Assembly: GCA_037044905.1 (NCBI GenBank)
Contig: JBAOKB010000144.1
Coordinates: forward strand, 2,232,001-2,296,000
Length of the DNA: 64,000 nucleotides
DNA from: Hortaea werneckii
Lineage: Eukaryota > Ascomycota > Dothideomycetes > Mycosphaerellales > Teratosphaeriaceae
Direction: 5' to 3'
The notes beneath the pieces were generated by a model. It made no database searches. It was not told where the DNA came from and saw only the letters and a list, made by a program, of their open reading frames with translations. The stretch's first letter is position 1; every line of letters begins with the position of its first letter. Made by a program: the position numbers and the translations under genes. This document shows, in pieces, positions 21,145 to 32,657 of this stretch.

Positions 21145-22823
21145 ATGCAAGAGCATGATCTGGTGAAGGCGAACGGTCAGGTGAAGGTGCAGCGGAGGAG
21201 GAGCGGCCCACCCACCGCCAAGGTCAACAATGAAGATGCACAGTTGCAGAGGAGGCAGTTGGAGGCAAGCCGGCAGTATGGGCGCGGGAAGAGCGTGGAT
21301 ATGAAGAGCGTCAAGGATAAGAAGCTGCGTGGCAAGCTCAAAGCTTTAGAGGAGCGCAACAAGGATGCCGCGCTCAAGGCGAAAGATGCTGAAATTTTGC
21401 TGGAAAACCAATCAGGCTTCCTCGAACCCGAAGGCGAGCTGGAACGGACATACAAGGTGCGGCAGGACGACATCAGGAACGATGTCGGGGTGGAAACGGC
21501 AAAGAAAGGCTTTGATCTGAAGTTGGACGGTCTCGGACCTTACACATGTGACTACACGCGAAATGGACGGGATTTGCTGCTTGCGGGTCGCAAAGGGCAT
21601 GTGGCGACCATGGACTGGCGAAGCGGCAAGCTTGGGTGTGAGCTGCAGCTGGGAGAGACAGTCCGCGATGCCAAATGGCTACACAACAATCAGTTCTTTG
21701 CTGTCGCCCAGAAACGGAATGTCTACATCTACGATCACCACGGAGTTGAAATTCACAACCTGGACCAGCACGTCGAGACAACGCATATGGAATTCTTACC
21801 CTACCACTTCCTCCTTGCGACTATTGGAAATGCAGGGTGGTTGAAATGGCAAGACACATCGACTGGCAAGCTTGTCATGCAAGTCAGCACCAAACAAGGC
21901 ACACCGACTGCATTTGGCCAAAATCCATACAACGCCATCCTCCACGCCGGACACCAGAACGGCACCGTTTCCTCTGGTCGCCCAACAGCACCACCCCGCT
22001 TGTCAAGATGCTCTGTCATCGAGGGCCTATCCGCTCTCTTGCCATGGATCGAGAAGGCCGATACATGGTCTCCACCGGACAAGATAAGAAGATGGCGGTC
22101 TGGGACATTCGCAACTTCAAACCCGTACATGAGTACTTCCTCCGTCAGCCTGGATCTTCCGTAGCCATAAGCGATCGGAACCTGACAGCAGTGGGCTGGG
22201 GCACCCAAACCACTGTGTGGAAAGACCTCTTCTCTAAACACCGTTCAGACATCGACCAGGTGAAGGTCCAATCGCCTTACATGGCATGGGGAGGCGAAGG
22301 CCAGCACATCGAACGACTGAAATGGTGTCCCTTTGAAGACGTGCTAGGCGTCGGCCACGACAGCGGCTTCTCCTCTCTCATCGTCCCCGGCGCCGGCGAG
22401 CCGAACTTCGACGCCCTCGAGGCCAACCCCTACGAGAACACCAAGCAGCGACAAGAAGGCGAAATCAAGGGTCTCCTGAACAAGCTGCAGCCGGAGATGA
22501 TCAGCCTCGACCCCAACTTCATCGGAACCCTCGACACGGAGTCCAACAAGCGACGCCAGAAGGAGAAGGACCTCGATCGTCTGACGGGCGCCGCGGCGGA
22601 GAAGAAACGGGTCGAAGACCTCCGGAACCGTGGCCGAGGGAAGAATAGTAGTCTGAGGAAATATCTGCGCAAGAAGGGGAACAAGAACGTCATCGATGAG
22701 CATAAGATGCGCGTGATTGAGATGCGCGAGGAGCAGAGGCGCCGGGCGAAGGAGGCGAAGGAGGGGAAGAAGGCCGAGGAGCTCGGACCCGCGCTGGCGA
22801 GGTTCGCGAGGAAAGGTGGGTGA
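21145..22823 (+). CDS. UTP7: U3 snoRNP / SSU processome WD protein Utp7 (BING4), one frame break
   Basis: Single exon, 559 residues once one base is restored. The start is the ATG at 21145; an upstream in-frame TTG is not needed. Utp7 is an essential component of the small-subunit processome acting in 18S rRNA maturation in the nucleolus. WD-type blades are visible from about residue 150 (GPYTCDYTRNGRDLLLAGRK, GHVATMDWRSG, HAGHQNGTV, VSTGQDKKMAVWDIR). The C-terminal BING4 domain (PYENTKQRQEGEIKGLLNKL, LDPNFIGTLD) and a basic tail follow. The frame breaks at about 21968-21975: after HAGHQNGTV the next blade, LWSPNS, continues only if one C is added to CC at 21971-21972. In an essential gene this points to sequence error. 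Confidence 0.93.
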
Positions 22824-23613
22824 GCGGTAGGTTGCAAGCGAGGCCGATTAAACTTGAGAGATTTCCATCTCGTCCAGGCGCATATCCTTAGTTAGAAGCG
22901 GGTCGTGCAATGGCCGCTTTTCTTGAGCGCAGTCGTGCGGGCGTGAGAAGGGACCGTATTAGGAACGACTCTTTCAAACCACCATGGGCGGCAACGTCTA
23001 GCGGACCCTACCAGCGGCGGCGTCGCCGCCACTCTGAAAGTGCCACACGTGTGCATCAATGGCGTCCAACCGGCGCCGGAACACTACAAATTTGAGCGGT
23101 TGCATGCCTGCTTATTAGTCCCGTGAAGGAAAAGCCTCCGCAGCAAAAAGAGATCAGGGGCTGTTTATTAGCTTTTTCAGATTCTTAGTATATGGCAAAT
23201 GAGAGGCGCATGTATTCTAGATCCATGACAAAATTACACCTTAACACTTTCTGCCATTGTATGCACGCGTCTGAGGTCTGCTTCGGGCGACCATGAGTTG
23301 ACAGATCCCTCATGAAGGGAAACCCAGGTTTGGAAACTGGGTGAAAACAGATCCTCAACATTTCGGCCACGTCATGTACATGGCATGCCAAAGCCTAGCT
23401 GCGGCTCGAATTTTTCTTTGCCACTCGGGTCGACGAGCTGCTTGGAGGTCCATCAACAATCGTGCGGTGGGACGGGGCCAGCGATTCCCTTCCATAATTT
23501 TTTTTTTTTTTTTTTTTTTGGAATGAGGATTTGTGCTAAAAGTGAAGTTCTATTTGCCAATGATACCAGTGATTGCCAATATTTCCCATTTGGGATCTCG
23601 TCTCGCGCTCACA
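22824..23613. other. Convergent intergenic region
   Basis: 790 bp between convergent genes, with a T run of about 21 near 23499-23519. No gene seen. Confidence 0.55.
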
Positions 23614-24426
23614 TCAATCCTTGCTCTCGCGGAAATTCGTCAGCGAGTGCTCGACGACCTCGTAAGCCCACTCTAAACACCGCGTCATGTTCTTCTGGGT
23701 GGATGGAGGTGCGCCGGAAATGTGAAGCTCCGCGAGCTTGGCTTCGTCGTATTGCCCTTCTACATCGCCGGCATGGAACAGGAAGGCGTGATCCTTGACG
23801 TAGTTCGGCCAAACGACGTTGGGCACGTAGTCCGGCGGGTCTTCCTGTTTGCGTCGTTAGCATGTATTTGACGTCGGTACGGTCAATGAGGTAGCAGTGT
23901 CGCTTACCCAGAACCCCTGCAAAGTCACATAGCCGCTTCGATTCTCCCGCCGTTGCTTCGTCGTCGCCAAATCCGTCTTCAGGAACAACTTGACGTCGAA
24001 CAAGTCCCGGATCCCCTTCATGTCTTCGGAATACAGCAGGAAGCCGTCGATGATTGCAACGGGGGGCACGTTCTGGAACATCCATTTCGATGCCCGCCAG
24101 GTCAGATCGTCGACGACGGTGCGATCGACGTCGACCTGTCCGACGGAATTCTTGTCTTCTTTGGATACGAAGTCCGGCGGTGGCGAGCCATGGGTCTTGA
24201 TATGTCGCAGGGCGCTCTCGAGGCTGGGGAGGTCTAGTGCGCCGAGGCAGTCCCAGTCGGCTACGCCGGTATGGTGTTGAGGGATCTGGGAGTCGTCTTT
24301 ATAGAAGTCGTCCTCGTGCAGGATGAATGCGTTGGGTAGGACATCGCGGAGCAGGCGAGCCAAGGTCGTCTTGCCGGATGATGATGGGCCGGATATCCCG
24401 ACTAAGATCGCATTGCCAGTGGACAT
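23614..24426 (-). CDS. NRK1: Nicotinamide riboside kinase
   Basis: Exons are 24426-23908 and 23844-23614 (intron 63 nt, GTAAGC to ACAG), giving 249 residues, the usual size. The enzyme phosphorylates nicotinamide riboside (and nicotinic acid riboside) with ATP to give the mononucleotide, in NAD salvage. The Walker A motif GISGPSSSGKTT is at residues 9-20. The substrate-binding region FILHEDDFYKDD follows, with DWDCLGALD and the lid-type segment TKQRRENRSGYVTLQGFW near the exon junction, then the second-exon start EDPPDYV. The frame is intact. It is divergent from the KH-protein gene, 553 bp away. Confidence 0.93.
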
Positions 24427-24979
24427 ATCCTAGCGGTAATGATCTAGTTGTGTTGTTTGTGCAATGTGTGCGTAGTAATGTTCGGTGCAAAGCACTTGAC
24501 GAACAAGACAGTGTACTGAGACCTAAAGTCTGTGCTTGGATCGAGGAGATAAGTCGTCTTTCACCTTATCATTTTCCAGAACGCTGTCGCCAACGACGGG
24601 GTCGAAATCTCGATGTATCTACGACGTATTCCGAGTCCGTCAAGCGAATCACGTGTTGATTGCTTCCAAGGTTGGTGGCAGTGGAAAATGTTTGGCCTTC
24701 TTCGCATGCTGCAGGTGCTGGGTAAGGTATACCTACCAATTTGGTCATTAAAACAGTGCACGGACCACATGCGCTTGACTCTGATCAAAAACCCATCCTC
24801 CAGCTCCACCTCGACCTGACTGACATCCATACCCGATCCACACCAGTAACCGAACGGCTTCCGCCGCACCACCTCACAAGATATCTTTGTCAACGTAAAC
24901 GCATTGACCTCCCAGTCGCACGCGCAACCACTCCACATTGCTCGCGACTGAAGCCGATACCGGGCTAAGGACGCGCAGT
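24427..24979. other. Divergent promoter NRK1 / KH protein
   Basis: 553 bp between head-to-head genes. No ORF or repeat stands out. Confidence 0.5.
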
Positions 24980-26797
24980 ATGGCGCAACCTGACATCTCT
25001 CAGATTCTAGCGGCGTTGGGTATGTCATCAGTCAATCAATGGATGCGCGGGGCGGGAACTGACTTCTCGAGTAGCTCAGCAACAGCCGCCAGCGACACCG
25101 CAAGCCTCCGCTACCCCGGCGCAACCAACTCCACAACCGCCTCCAGGATACCCTCCAGTAGGCGCGATCCCAGCTCAGCCACCGAGCGCTGGTCCTCAGC
25201 AAGCCGCACCCTTCCTTCCGCAGCCCTCAAGCACCGGCAGTTTCGATCTGAACGCGATCAAACCGGTAAACAGCGGCTCTGTCAGCATTGCGGACGCGAT
25301 CGCGAAAGCCAAGAGCATAGCAGCAGACAGGGGCGTGCAGTCATATGACCCGCGCTCATCTACACCACGCGAAGACCCACGGCTAGCTGGTCGTTCGTAC
25401 CAGGGCTCGCGCTCCCGGTCACGTTCTCCTCCGAGGTACAATACTAACCCCTACCGCGACGAGCGACGGGAGGATCCCAGACGAGGCAGCTACCGTCGTT
25501 CGCCTCGCCAGACCGCGCTTTCCGCGGCGCTCGCGACCCACCTGCGGGATATCGCCAAAATGATGGCGAGACAGAGACTATTCGGGTCAAGTCTGCACTC
25601 GTTGGTCTTATTATAGGAAGAAACGGTGAGAATCTGCGCCGCATCGAATCCGAGTCGGGCGCGCGCGTGCAATTCTTACAAGCCAAGGACTCCCGTGTTG
25701 CGGAGCGTGAGGCTACTATCAGTGGCACGCTACGTGCAAGGGAGAACTGCAAATCTGCCATTTTCTCGACCATCGAGGAGAATGGTGGCCAGAACGTTCC
25801 TCAGGACAAAGGTGCTTACACTGCTGGCATGCCAGGCCGGGCGAAGGTCAACCTGCCAGCGCTACGCGAAGGTGAGAACAGCACGCAGATTATGGTGCCA
25901 GATAAGACTGTAGGCCTCATCATCGGGCGTGGTGGTGAAACGATCAGGGATCTGCAAGAACGCAGCGGCTGCCATGTAAACATTCTAGGCGAGAACAAGA
26001 GCGTCAACGGTCTGCGCCCTGTCAACCTGATCGGCAGTGACCGCGCCACTCAAATGGCCAAAGAGCTCATACTCGAAATTGTAGAAAGCGACAACCGTGG
26101 CCAAAGCGTTGGTGGAGGTGGTGCTGGTGGCTCTGGATCCAACGCCATGCCCCCAAGCCGCGATCGAGGGTACGGTGGCTACGATCAACAAGGCGGTGGC
26201 GGTGGCGGTGGCGGCCGCGATCACATCGAAAAGACTATTCACGTGCCTTCGGAAGCAGTAGGTATGATCATTGGCAAGGGTGGCGAGACGATCAAAGACA
26301 TGCAGCGGACAACTGGCTGCAAGATCAACGTCAACCAGCCTTCCCGCCCGGACGTAACCCGCAAGATTGATCTTGCTGGTAACTCGAGAAGTATGGCAGA
26401 GGCCGAAGGGATTATTTGGGAAAAGGTGGAGACTGTGAGGCAGCGTGATGCCGCCGCTGGTCGTTCGCACGGTCGCGATTCCAGCGGCCCTTCAATGGGA
26501 GGAGGATACGATGGTTACTCACAGATGCAGGCACAGCCGCCTATGCCTGGGTTCGGGCAATTGATGCCGCCAGCACAAGGCCAGGCACCACCGCAGATGC
26601 CCGCATTCCAGATGCCGACACCAGTACAGCAGTCGACGCCAGTGCAGCAGCAGCAGCAGCAACAGCCACCGCCCACGGGCGATGGTCAGAATGATCCCTA
26701 TGCTGCATGGGGCGGACAGGCGAACTTGATGGCCTGGTACGCGCAGCAGATGGCCAACATGCAGCAAGGCGGTCAGGGTGCTCCAGGCACTCAGTAA
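24980..26797 (+). CDS. Triple-KH RNA-binding protein (FUBP/hnRNP K type), one frame break
   Basis: Exon 1 is 24980-25019 and exon 2 is 25075-26797 (intron 55 nt, GTATGT to GTAG, with ACTGAC before the acceptor), about 587 residues. The N-terminus is Gln/Pro-rich, then Ser/Arg-rich (SRSRSRSPP). Three KH domains follow, each with a GxxG loop: LVGLIIGRNGENLRRIE (about 215), VGLIIGRGGETIRDLQ (about 310) and VGMIIGKGGETIKDMQ (about 425). A Gly-rich linker separates KH2 and KH3, and the tail is Gln/Pro/Met-rich. Such proteins bind single-stranded RNA or DNA and regulate mRNA fate. Between about 25490 and 25560, upstream of KH1, the frame breaks; one added base connects the two parts. Confidence 0.88.
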
Positions 26798-27828
26798 GCG
26801 TCCACGTTGGTGACCAGGAAAAACAGTGCAGTTGATGTGCGGATCTCTCTCGACGTGACGATGCTCTTCGGGTTCTTCTTTTCGCCGTGCAGGTTGCCTC
26901 CGACTCTCCTCCTCTCCTCTCCCTTATTCTGGATCGCCTGAAATCACTCTTGTCGTCCTCACGTCGCGTGGCTGGAGGTGGAGAATTGAGGGTTGGCAAG
27001 GTTCTCGATGGTGTGACCCCCGTTCGGTCGTGACATTGCGCGCCCTTCTGACCTACGACCTTGCTCCGTTGTTCTCTTCGTTTCTTGGACAGCCGTCATG
27101 CTCTCCTACTGGATACATCACTTGCTGCTGCTGCGACTGACCAGTGATTGATACGATGTTACTCGGAAAGTCCTGTTTTGGGGGGGCTTTGTCCGAGCCG
27201 TTATTCCACGATGATATCCCATACGTCTGTGGGCCTCGCTCGTAGCTGCTCGTCGTCGCTTACATGGCCAATACTCTTAATGCGTGCTGGCGTCACATTC
27301 GTCTGCTAGCCAGCCGTCAACTGTCAAACTTTTACGGGTTATGGCGCCTTGTTGTGCTACACTCCGCAATTGACTTCTGGCAATATAACAAGACCAGAAG
27401 AATTCAAGGACTATGGGCGTAGTTTGCGGATATTGGGATTTCTGGAGAAGCACGAGTCTTGAAATATCATGTGTGCTGCTCCGCCATGTGGCCGCTTTCG
27501 TTGTGGATGCAATGCTCAAATCATGCAAGGTGACCAATTCGGTTGGGACAAGGCACTGCAGCAGCTAAACGAAGGGTTTCCTTTTTCAGTTTCTTGTAGT
27601 TAGTTCATCCTCTTCAATGCTATTCATACGTTTGATCGAGATTGAGCTTCATGGGCCTTCACAAGCCGTGCCATTGGAAAATGGGTCAAGACATGGATTC
27701 ACCCTCACCCATGGTCAGTCGCGTGCAAAAGACACTTCCTTGCACGATGCCAAATTAAAAACACTGTCGTTTATACAAGTTTTACAATCCTTAAAGAATA
27801 AATGCCAAATGTTGCAACAACTGCCTAT
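26798..27828. other. Convergent intergenic region
   Basis: About 1 kb holding the 3' flanks of the KH-protein and HMG-CoA lyase genes. Small ORFs are not supported. Confidence 0.55.
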
Positions 27829-29105
27829 TTACTGGCCCGCCTCCCTCCGCAGCCGAGCCATCGTAGCCTTCCCCGAACTCGAACTATTCTCCTTCCCAAT
27901 CTCCCTCGTTATCCAGTCGCCGATCCGACTAATCTCATCCATATCCACCCCAGTATCCGCCCCGAGCGAATGGATCATGTACACCAGGTCCTCGGTCGCG
28001 ACATTGCCCGTCGCGCCGGGACTGTACGGACACCCGCCCAGCCCGCCGACGGCACTATCGAACGTCCGGATCCCGTGCTCCAACGCGATCAGCGTGTTCA
28101 CGAGCGCCTGCCCGAAGGTATCGTGGAAGTGCATGGCGAGGTCCTCGTTCAGGACCCCGGCTTCGCGCAGCGTCTGCAGCAGTTTCCGCGTGCGCGGCGC
28201 CGTCCCCATCCCCGTCGTGTCCGCCACGCTGATCTCGTCCGCGCCCATCTCGAGCAGCTTCACCGCCAGGTCGGCGACGCGGTGGGGGTCCGTGTCCGGG
28301 CCTTCGAAGGGACACCCCAGCGCCACCGAGATGTACGCCGTACGGGGTACCCGGCTTTCCGGCTCTCGGCCATCAGGGGGGCGAAGCGCTCCAGGCTTTC
28401 GTGGATCGTGCAGTTGGTGTTCCGCTTGCTGAAGGATTCCGTCGCGGCCATGAAGATGGAGACCTCGTGTTTCTGAGGGTTGGCTGTTGGGGAAGACCCG
28501 CCGCCGCCCCGGGGTCGAGACATAGCGTCTGCTCCCGATGTGGCCGCGGGCATGGCGTTGGGATCTGAGGAGGAGGTGTTCAGAGCTGGGCCTGTGTCCT
28601 GTCCGCCAGGCGCTGGCGAGGGCGGCGGAGTGGGATACGCGCTGGTGCCCGAGCTGCCCATTACCTTGAGCATGTTGTCTAGACCTTTGCTGTTAGGGAG
28701 AAGCCACTGGTACGTGATCGGGTGCGGTGACGCAGGTGAATCTGCCAGGATGCTGGAAAGCACCTGGTCCGAAGCTGCCATCTAATCTCTCCTCGTTTCA
28801 GCATGCCAATTGATACTGTGTATTGCGGGCCTATCCTGCTACCAAAGACTGACCTGCGGTACCCACTTGGGCGCTACAAACGATCCGGCTTCGATCGTCT
28901 CCAACCCAGTCCGCGCCAGTCTTCGAACCAACTCAATCTTAGTCTCTGCCGGTATGCTCTGTTTCTCGTTCTGCAATCCATCTCGTGGTCCTACTTCTAC
29001 GATTCGTACGTGATCTGCTAGTGCTCGGGTGGAGCTGGTGAAGGTGCGTCTGGAGAGATGTCTGTAGGCTCGCCGACCGAAAGCCGACGGTGCAAAGAGT
29101 GACAT
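27829..29105 (-). CDS. Hydroxymethylglutaryl-CoA lyase, one frame break
   Basis: Exons are 29105-28854 and 28781-27829, about 401 residues. The enzyme cleaves HMG-CoA to acetyl-CoA and acetoacetate, the last step of leucine breakdown, in mitochondria. The Arg/Ser-rich start fits a presequence. Catalytic blocks are EVGPRDGLQNE near residue 38 (Arg-Asp pair), MHFHDTFGQALVNT (metal-binding His residues) and GLGGCPYSPGATGN (catalytic Cys). Between LLPNSKGLDNMLKV and HEVSIFMAATESFSKRN lies a Pro/Ser/Gly-rich insertion of about 64 residues that the animal enzyme lacks. The frame breaks at about 28337-28346, just before YISVALGCPFEG, and is restored by one G. The intron is 72 nt, GTCAGT to TTAG. Confidence 0.93.
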
Positions 29106-29815
29106 GGCTGCAGCTACGAGTTATTCAAGGGCTTCCTGAATGTTGCTGTCTGTAGATGTCGGTTGTAGCAATGGCGTCGTCCAGTGGAGCTCCGCATTGA
29201 AACGCGGAGTAGCTTGCGCCGACGATTGCCGACGTCGGCTGAAGGCTTGGAAGATAACCTTGACCTTAAAAAGCCACTTCCATAGTACCTGCCTACCTAG
29301 GTAGGTATCATCAAACGTGAAACCCTATAAACGCGTAGGAATAATTTAGCATTTCTTTGCCCTTTATTTTTTGGAACCCAAAATTCCCTTTCTCCTCGCC
29401 TCATGCGTTTCCGGCAAATCCGCCTGATTGAGAAAATGCACTTGGTACTTGTGTCTACATGCCTACGTGAGAAGGGAGAGAGACTCCCTTTTTGCATCTT
29501 CCTCCCTCTGTCCCCTTTTTTTGCTCGAAAATGCTAATGCCATGCATATGCCGATGATTTGTCGTATTTGAAAATTTAAAAAAAAAAAATTATAACAGAG
29601 ATAGAAGACATTATAACCTCCATGGTCTTAGTGGGAAGAGGGTGAAGGAAAGAAGATGACAGGAAGAAAAAGAAATCCATGCTCTTCCCCCATCTAAGAT
29701 TCCTACCTCCCTCCCATTTTGCGCTTTAAAAACAATCAACATGCAATGCATCATACTCATTCCCATATCTCCAGATCCTAGCATTATGTTATTTTTTGCT
29801 TCGGCGTCCACATTT
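29106..29815. other. Intergenic, HMG-CoA lyase promoter and GH5 3' flank
   Basis: 710 bp between two minus-strand genes. It holds an ACCTAGGT palindrome inside a longer inverted repeat near 29290-29306 and a short poly-A run near 29578. No gene. Confidence 0.5.
29295..29302. promoter_or_regulatory. ACCTAGGT palindrome
   Basis: Perfect palindrome, extended here to CCTACCTAGGTAGG, about 190 bp upstream of the HMG-CoA lyase start codon. One of four copies in the window. Confidence 0.3.
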
Positions 29816-31657
29816 CTACAAAAACAGACAACCCCCAGCCAAAACCAACGGCGCGAGAGCAAGGAACCCCAAACCGGGGAAGGACTCGAAGGAGATCCTT
29901 GCGAGGGGCGTCGCGGCACCGCTTGAAGTCGAAGAGGAAGAATCCGAGTCGGAGGAAAGAAGACGACGAGGAGCCGTCGGAGTTATCCGAATTGTCCGAC
30001 GATCCACCATTCCCGCTCCCGCTACTAGACGAAGAAGAAGACGACGACGTGGCAGTCGACGAAGGCGAATAAGTGGTAAACGTCACCTGCGCCTTGGCCT
30101 CATACTCATGGTCCGAATCGATACACCCATTCTTCTTGATAGGATACTCGTACGTACTGGGGTCGGAGATGTTCGAGGGGATATACCCATCGGAGAGGCC
30201 GCGGCGGTAGGACCACGCGTCGATGTCGTATTCGAGTTTCCAGGCCCAGAAGTACCAGCCGATGGAGGACTGGCCGGCGTCGTAGGGGGTGAAGGCGGCG
30301 TTTTGCGCTTCGAAGAGTTCGCGGAACCAGGTGCGTTTGTCTTGGTCCTTTTCCGTGTTTCCCGTCGTGTTGGCTGTGATGCCTGTGCTGAGGCTCCATT
30401 CGCCGACGAGGGTGTAAGGGATGGCGCTGCTGTTGCGGATTTGTTGGCCGAAGTCGCAGATGTGCTCGATGGTTTGGAGTTTGGTCAGGTTGTCGAGGGG
30501 TGGGAAGGCCCAGAATTGATGCGTGTCGACTACGAGGTGAGGGGCGGGCTTTTGGGCGTTGGGGTTGTTGGGGTCGTAGTTTGCCCAGGAGTGGGGGTTG
30601 TAGAAACCATCTGTGTGGGGAGGGGAATTAGTATACGGGTGGCGAATTTTGTAAAGGAGTAAAGTTCAGGCGTACCGTGGATGGTGAAGTTGATGCCAGT
30701 GACATTGACAATTTTAGAGCTTGGCTCGTAAAAGTCCTTGAGGTCTTCAAAGCTCAAGAGGGGTTCATTAAGAGGTTCGATATCTGTCTTCATGTTAACT
30801 AAGAGTTCATGAATGCATACGTCCCTCCTACATCGCTGACTTACTGGTGACAACACCGCCATACTGCTGCTGGGAGAACTCCTGCGTCAAGTTCCTCAGC
30901 ACCTTCAGCGTGCGATCGGCGTTGGTCTGATTGGATTGAAACGTGACCACGTCGACAAGACCGCTACCAGAGTATCCATTCTGGCTACCAGGCGCGCCAT
31001 GGATATCGAGGAAGACGGTCAGATCGAGCTCCTGGGCCCATTGCACAGCCCGGATAAGGTAAGGATACTGGCCCTTGACGTAAGGTTCATAGTCCTCAAG
31101 GTCAACCGCCCAGTAACCTAGCGGAATGCGGATGGAGTTGAGACCGGCGCGCTTGATGGCGACGATATCATCGCGGGTGTAGAAGTTCTCCCAGTGGTCC
31201 TGCAGCGTCTCGAGGCATTTGTCCTTGCCGAGTTGGTTGCACAGGTGCCATTCGTCTTCGGTGTCAGTGTCTTCGAACAGCGATGGGGTCATCTATTGCC
31301 ACGCGAAACAAGAGACAAAAACGTTAGCATTGCTGCCGCTGCTGTACCGCCCATGTATGATGCCGCCACGAGGCATGCATGTTGCACGGCACACGCGTGC
31401 GGGAAGGGAGAGACGTACCCAAGGTTCCGTCACCTAAACATCAGATCCCGGTCAGCATGATGCGCCATTTGGAGCCAGCCCCAGATTAGGGCTTTTCCTA
31501 TCTTCGCCTTCTTTCTTCCCTTCCTATCTCTCCTACAAGATAGCAGGTATGAACTTACCAACCAACCGCCAAGATTGACCCCGCGAACGACGGCCTGCGC
31601 GCCCCGGCCTAAAGCGCTGGCCAGCAGCAGCGCATGGCCCAAGTGGAACGCGACCAT
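29816..31657 (-). CDS. Exo-beta-1,3-glucanase, GH5, probably GPI-anchored
   Basis: Exons are 31657-31559, 31433-31419 (a 15-nt micro-exon), 31292-30845, 30783-30676 and 30610-29816, about 487 residues. It hydrolyses beta-1,3-glucan in the wall or outside the cell. A signal peptide occupies about residues 1-22. The GH5 entry motif RGVNLGGWL is completed by the micro-exon (VTEPW) and then MTPSLFED. The acid/base Glu is in IEPLNEPLLS and the nucleophile Glu in LVGEWSLSTG. The C-terminus is Ser-rich. The direct reading frame ends at 29784 without a membrane segment. If one T of the TTT at plus 29956-29958 is ignored, the frame ends at 29816 with a Ser/Gly/Ala region and a hydrophobic tail (LGFLALAPLVLAGGCLFL), a classic GPI-attachment signal, so I prefer that end. 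Confidence 0.88.
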
Positions 31658-32657
31658 TATCTCCGCCTTCGCTCGTATTCGCTCGTAATTTGCCCGGTTG
31701 GCGCTCGCTCACACGCGGGAAAGACGAAGACCAAACGCCCACGTGAGAGGGAGAAGGAAAAAAAGGGGAAGAAGCGACGGGGACGGAAGCGACAGTAAGT
31801 CAAAACTGGATGGAATAAAGTAATGTAGTAGAGAAAGGCAGGAAGTAGTGTTAGTAGGTACGGCAAGTGCTGAGACGGCGGGCGCGCTTGGATGCTTTGG
31901 TTGACGCGCTTAAGCTGGCTGGCTCTTTCCAAGGCACAGAAAAGTGTAGCCCGCAATTTGCCACACCCTAAGCTTGGATTTAGGGGCGACGCGTGTTCCA
32001 ACTTCCGGCCGACGCCTCATCACAGACCTTGGTGAGTTTCAAGCGTCCGGAACCATGATTGTCTAATAGCATCATATCCTAACGTCAGTATTCTTTTGTA
32101 TACGCCGTTTTTGATTGTTGTGTAGGACGGCGTCAAGTGGTAGGAACTCGTGTCATGGGTTACCGCGCGATGGCGGGGAGTTTCTACACTACCTACTCGC
32201 TCACGTCTGGATGGTGCGACAGATGCACACCCAGTATTCTTCCACTACTACTACTATCGCTAGTACTACCGTCCTGCTGATGAAGTCACAAGTCTACCGT
32301 TCCTACTCTCCTAGTGAAAATAAATAAAAACAAAAGGATGATGATGAATGAAATGAAATGAAATCAAGGTAATCATACAATGGCCATGGAAACAGCCGCC
32401 TTTCAGCTCTCTCTCCACTGTTTCCCTTCTGGGTAGTACACGCCTGTACGCCATACAATGCTTCGTAACTAAACCCCCCAGCCCCTCAGTCATCCCCGCC
32501 ATTTCCCCTCTGATGAAAGTGACGACATGCGCGCCCAAATTGTCTGAAAGTGTTCTCTATATGTGATTTCCTTATCAAGATGAAAAGTAATCGCTATGGT
32601 GAAGAAGAGAAGAAGAAGAAGAAGAAGAAAAAGAGTCAAATGTCAGTTCAAAAAACC
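31658..32657. other. Intergenic, GH5 promoter and GT34 3' flank
   Basis: 1 kb between two minus-strand genes. A GAAGAA run lies near 32597-32632. Short ORFs on both strands are not supported. Confidence 0.55.
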
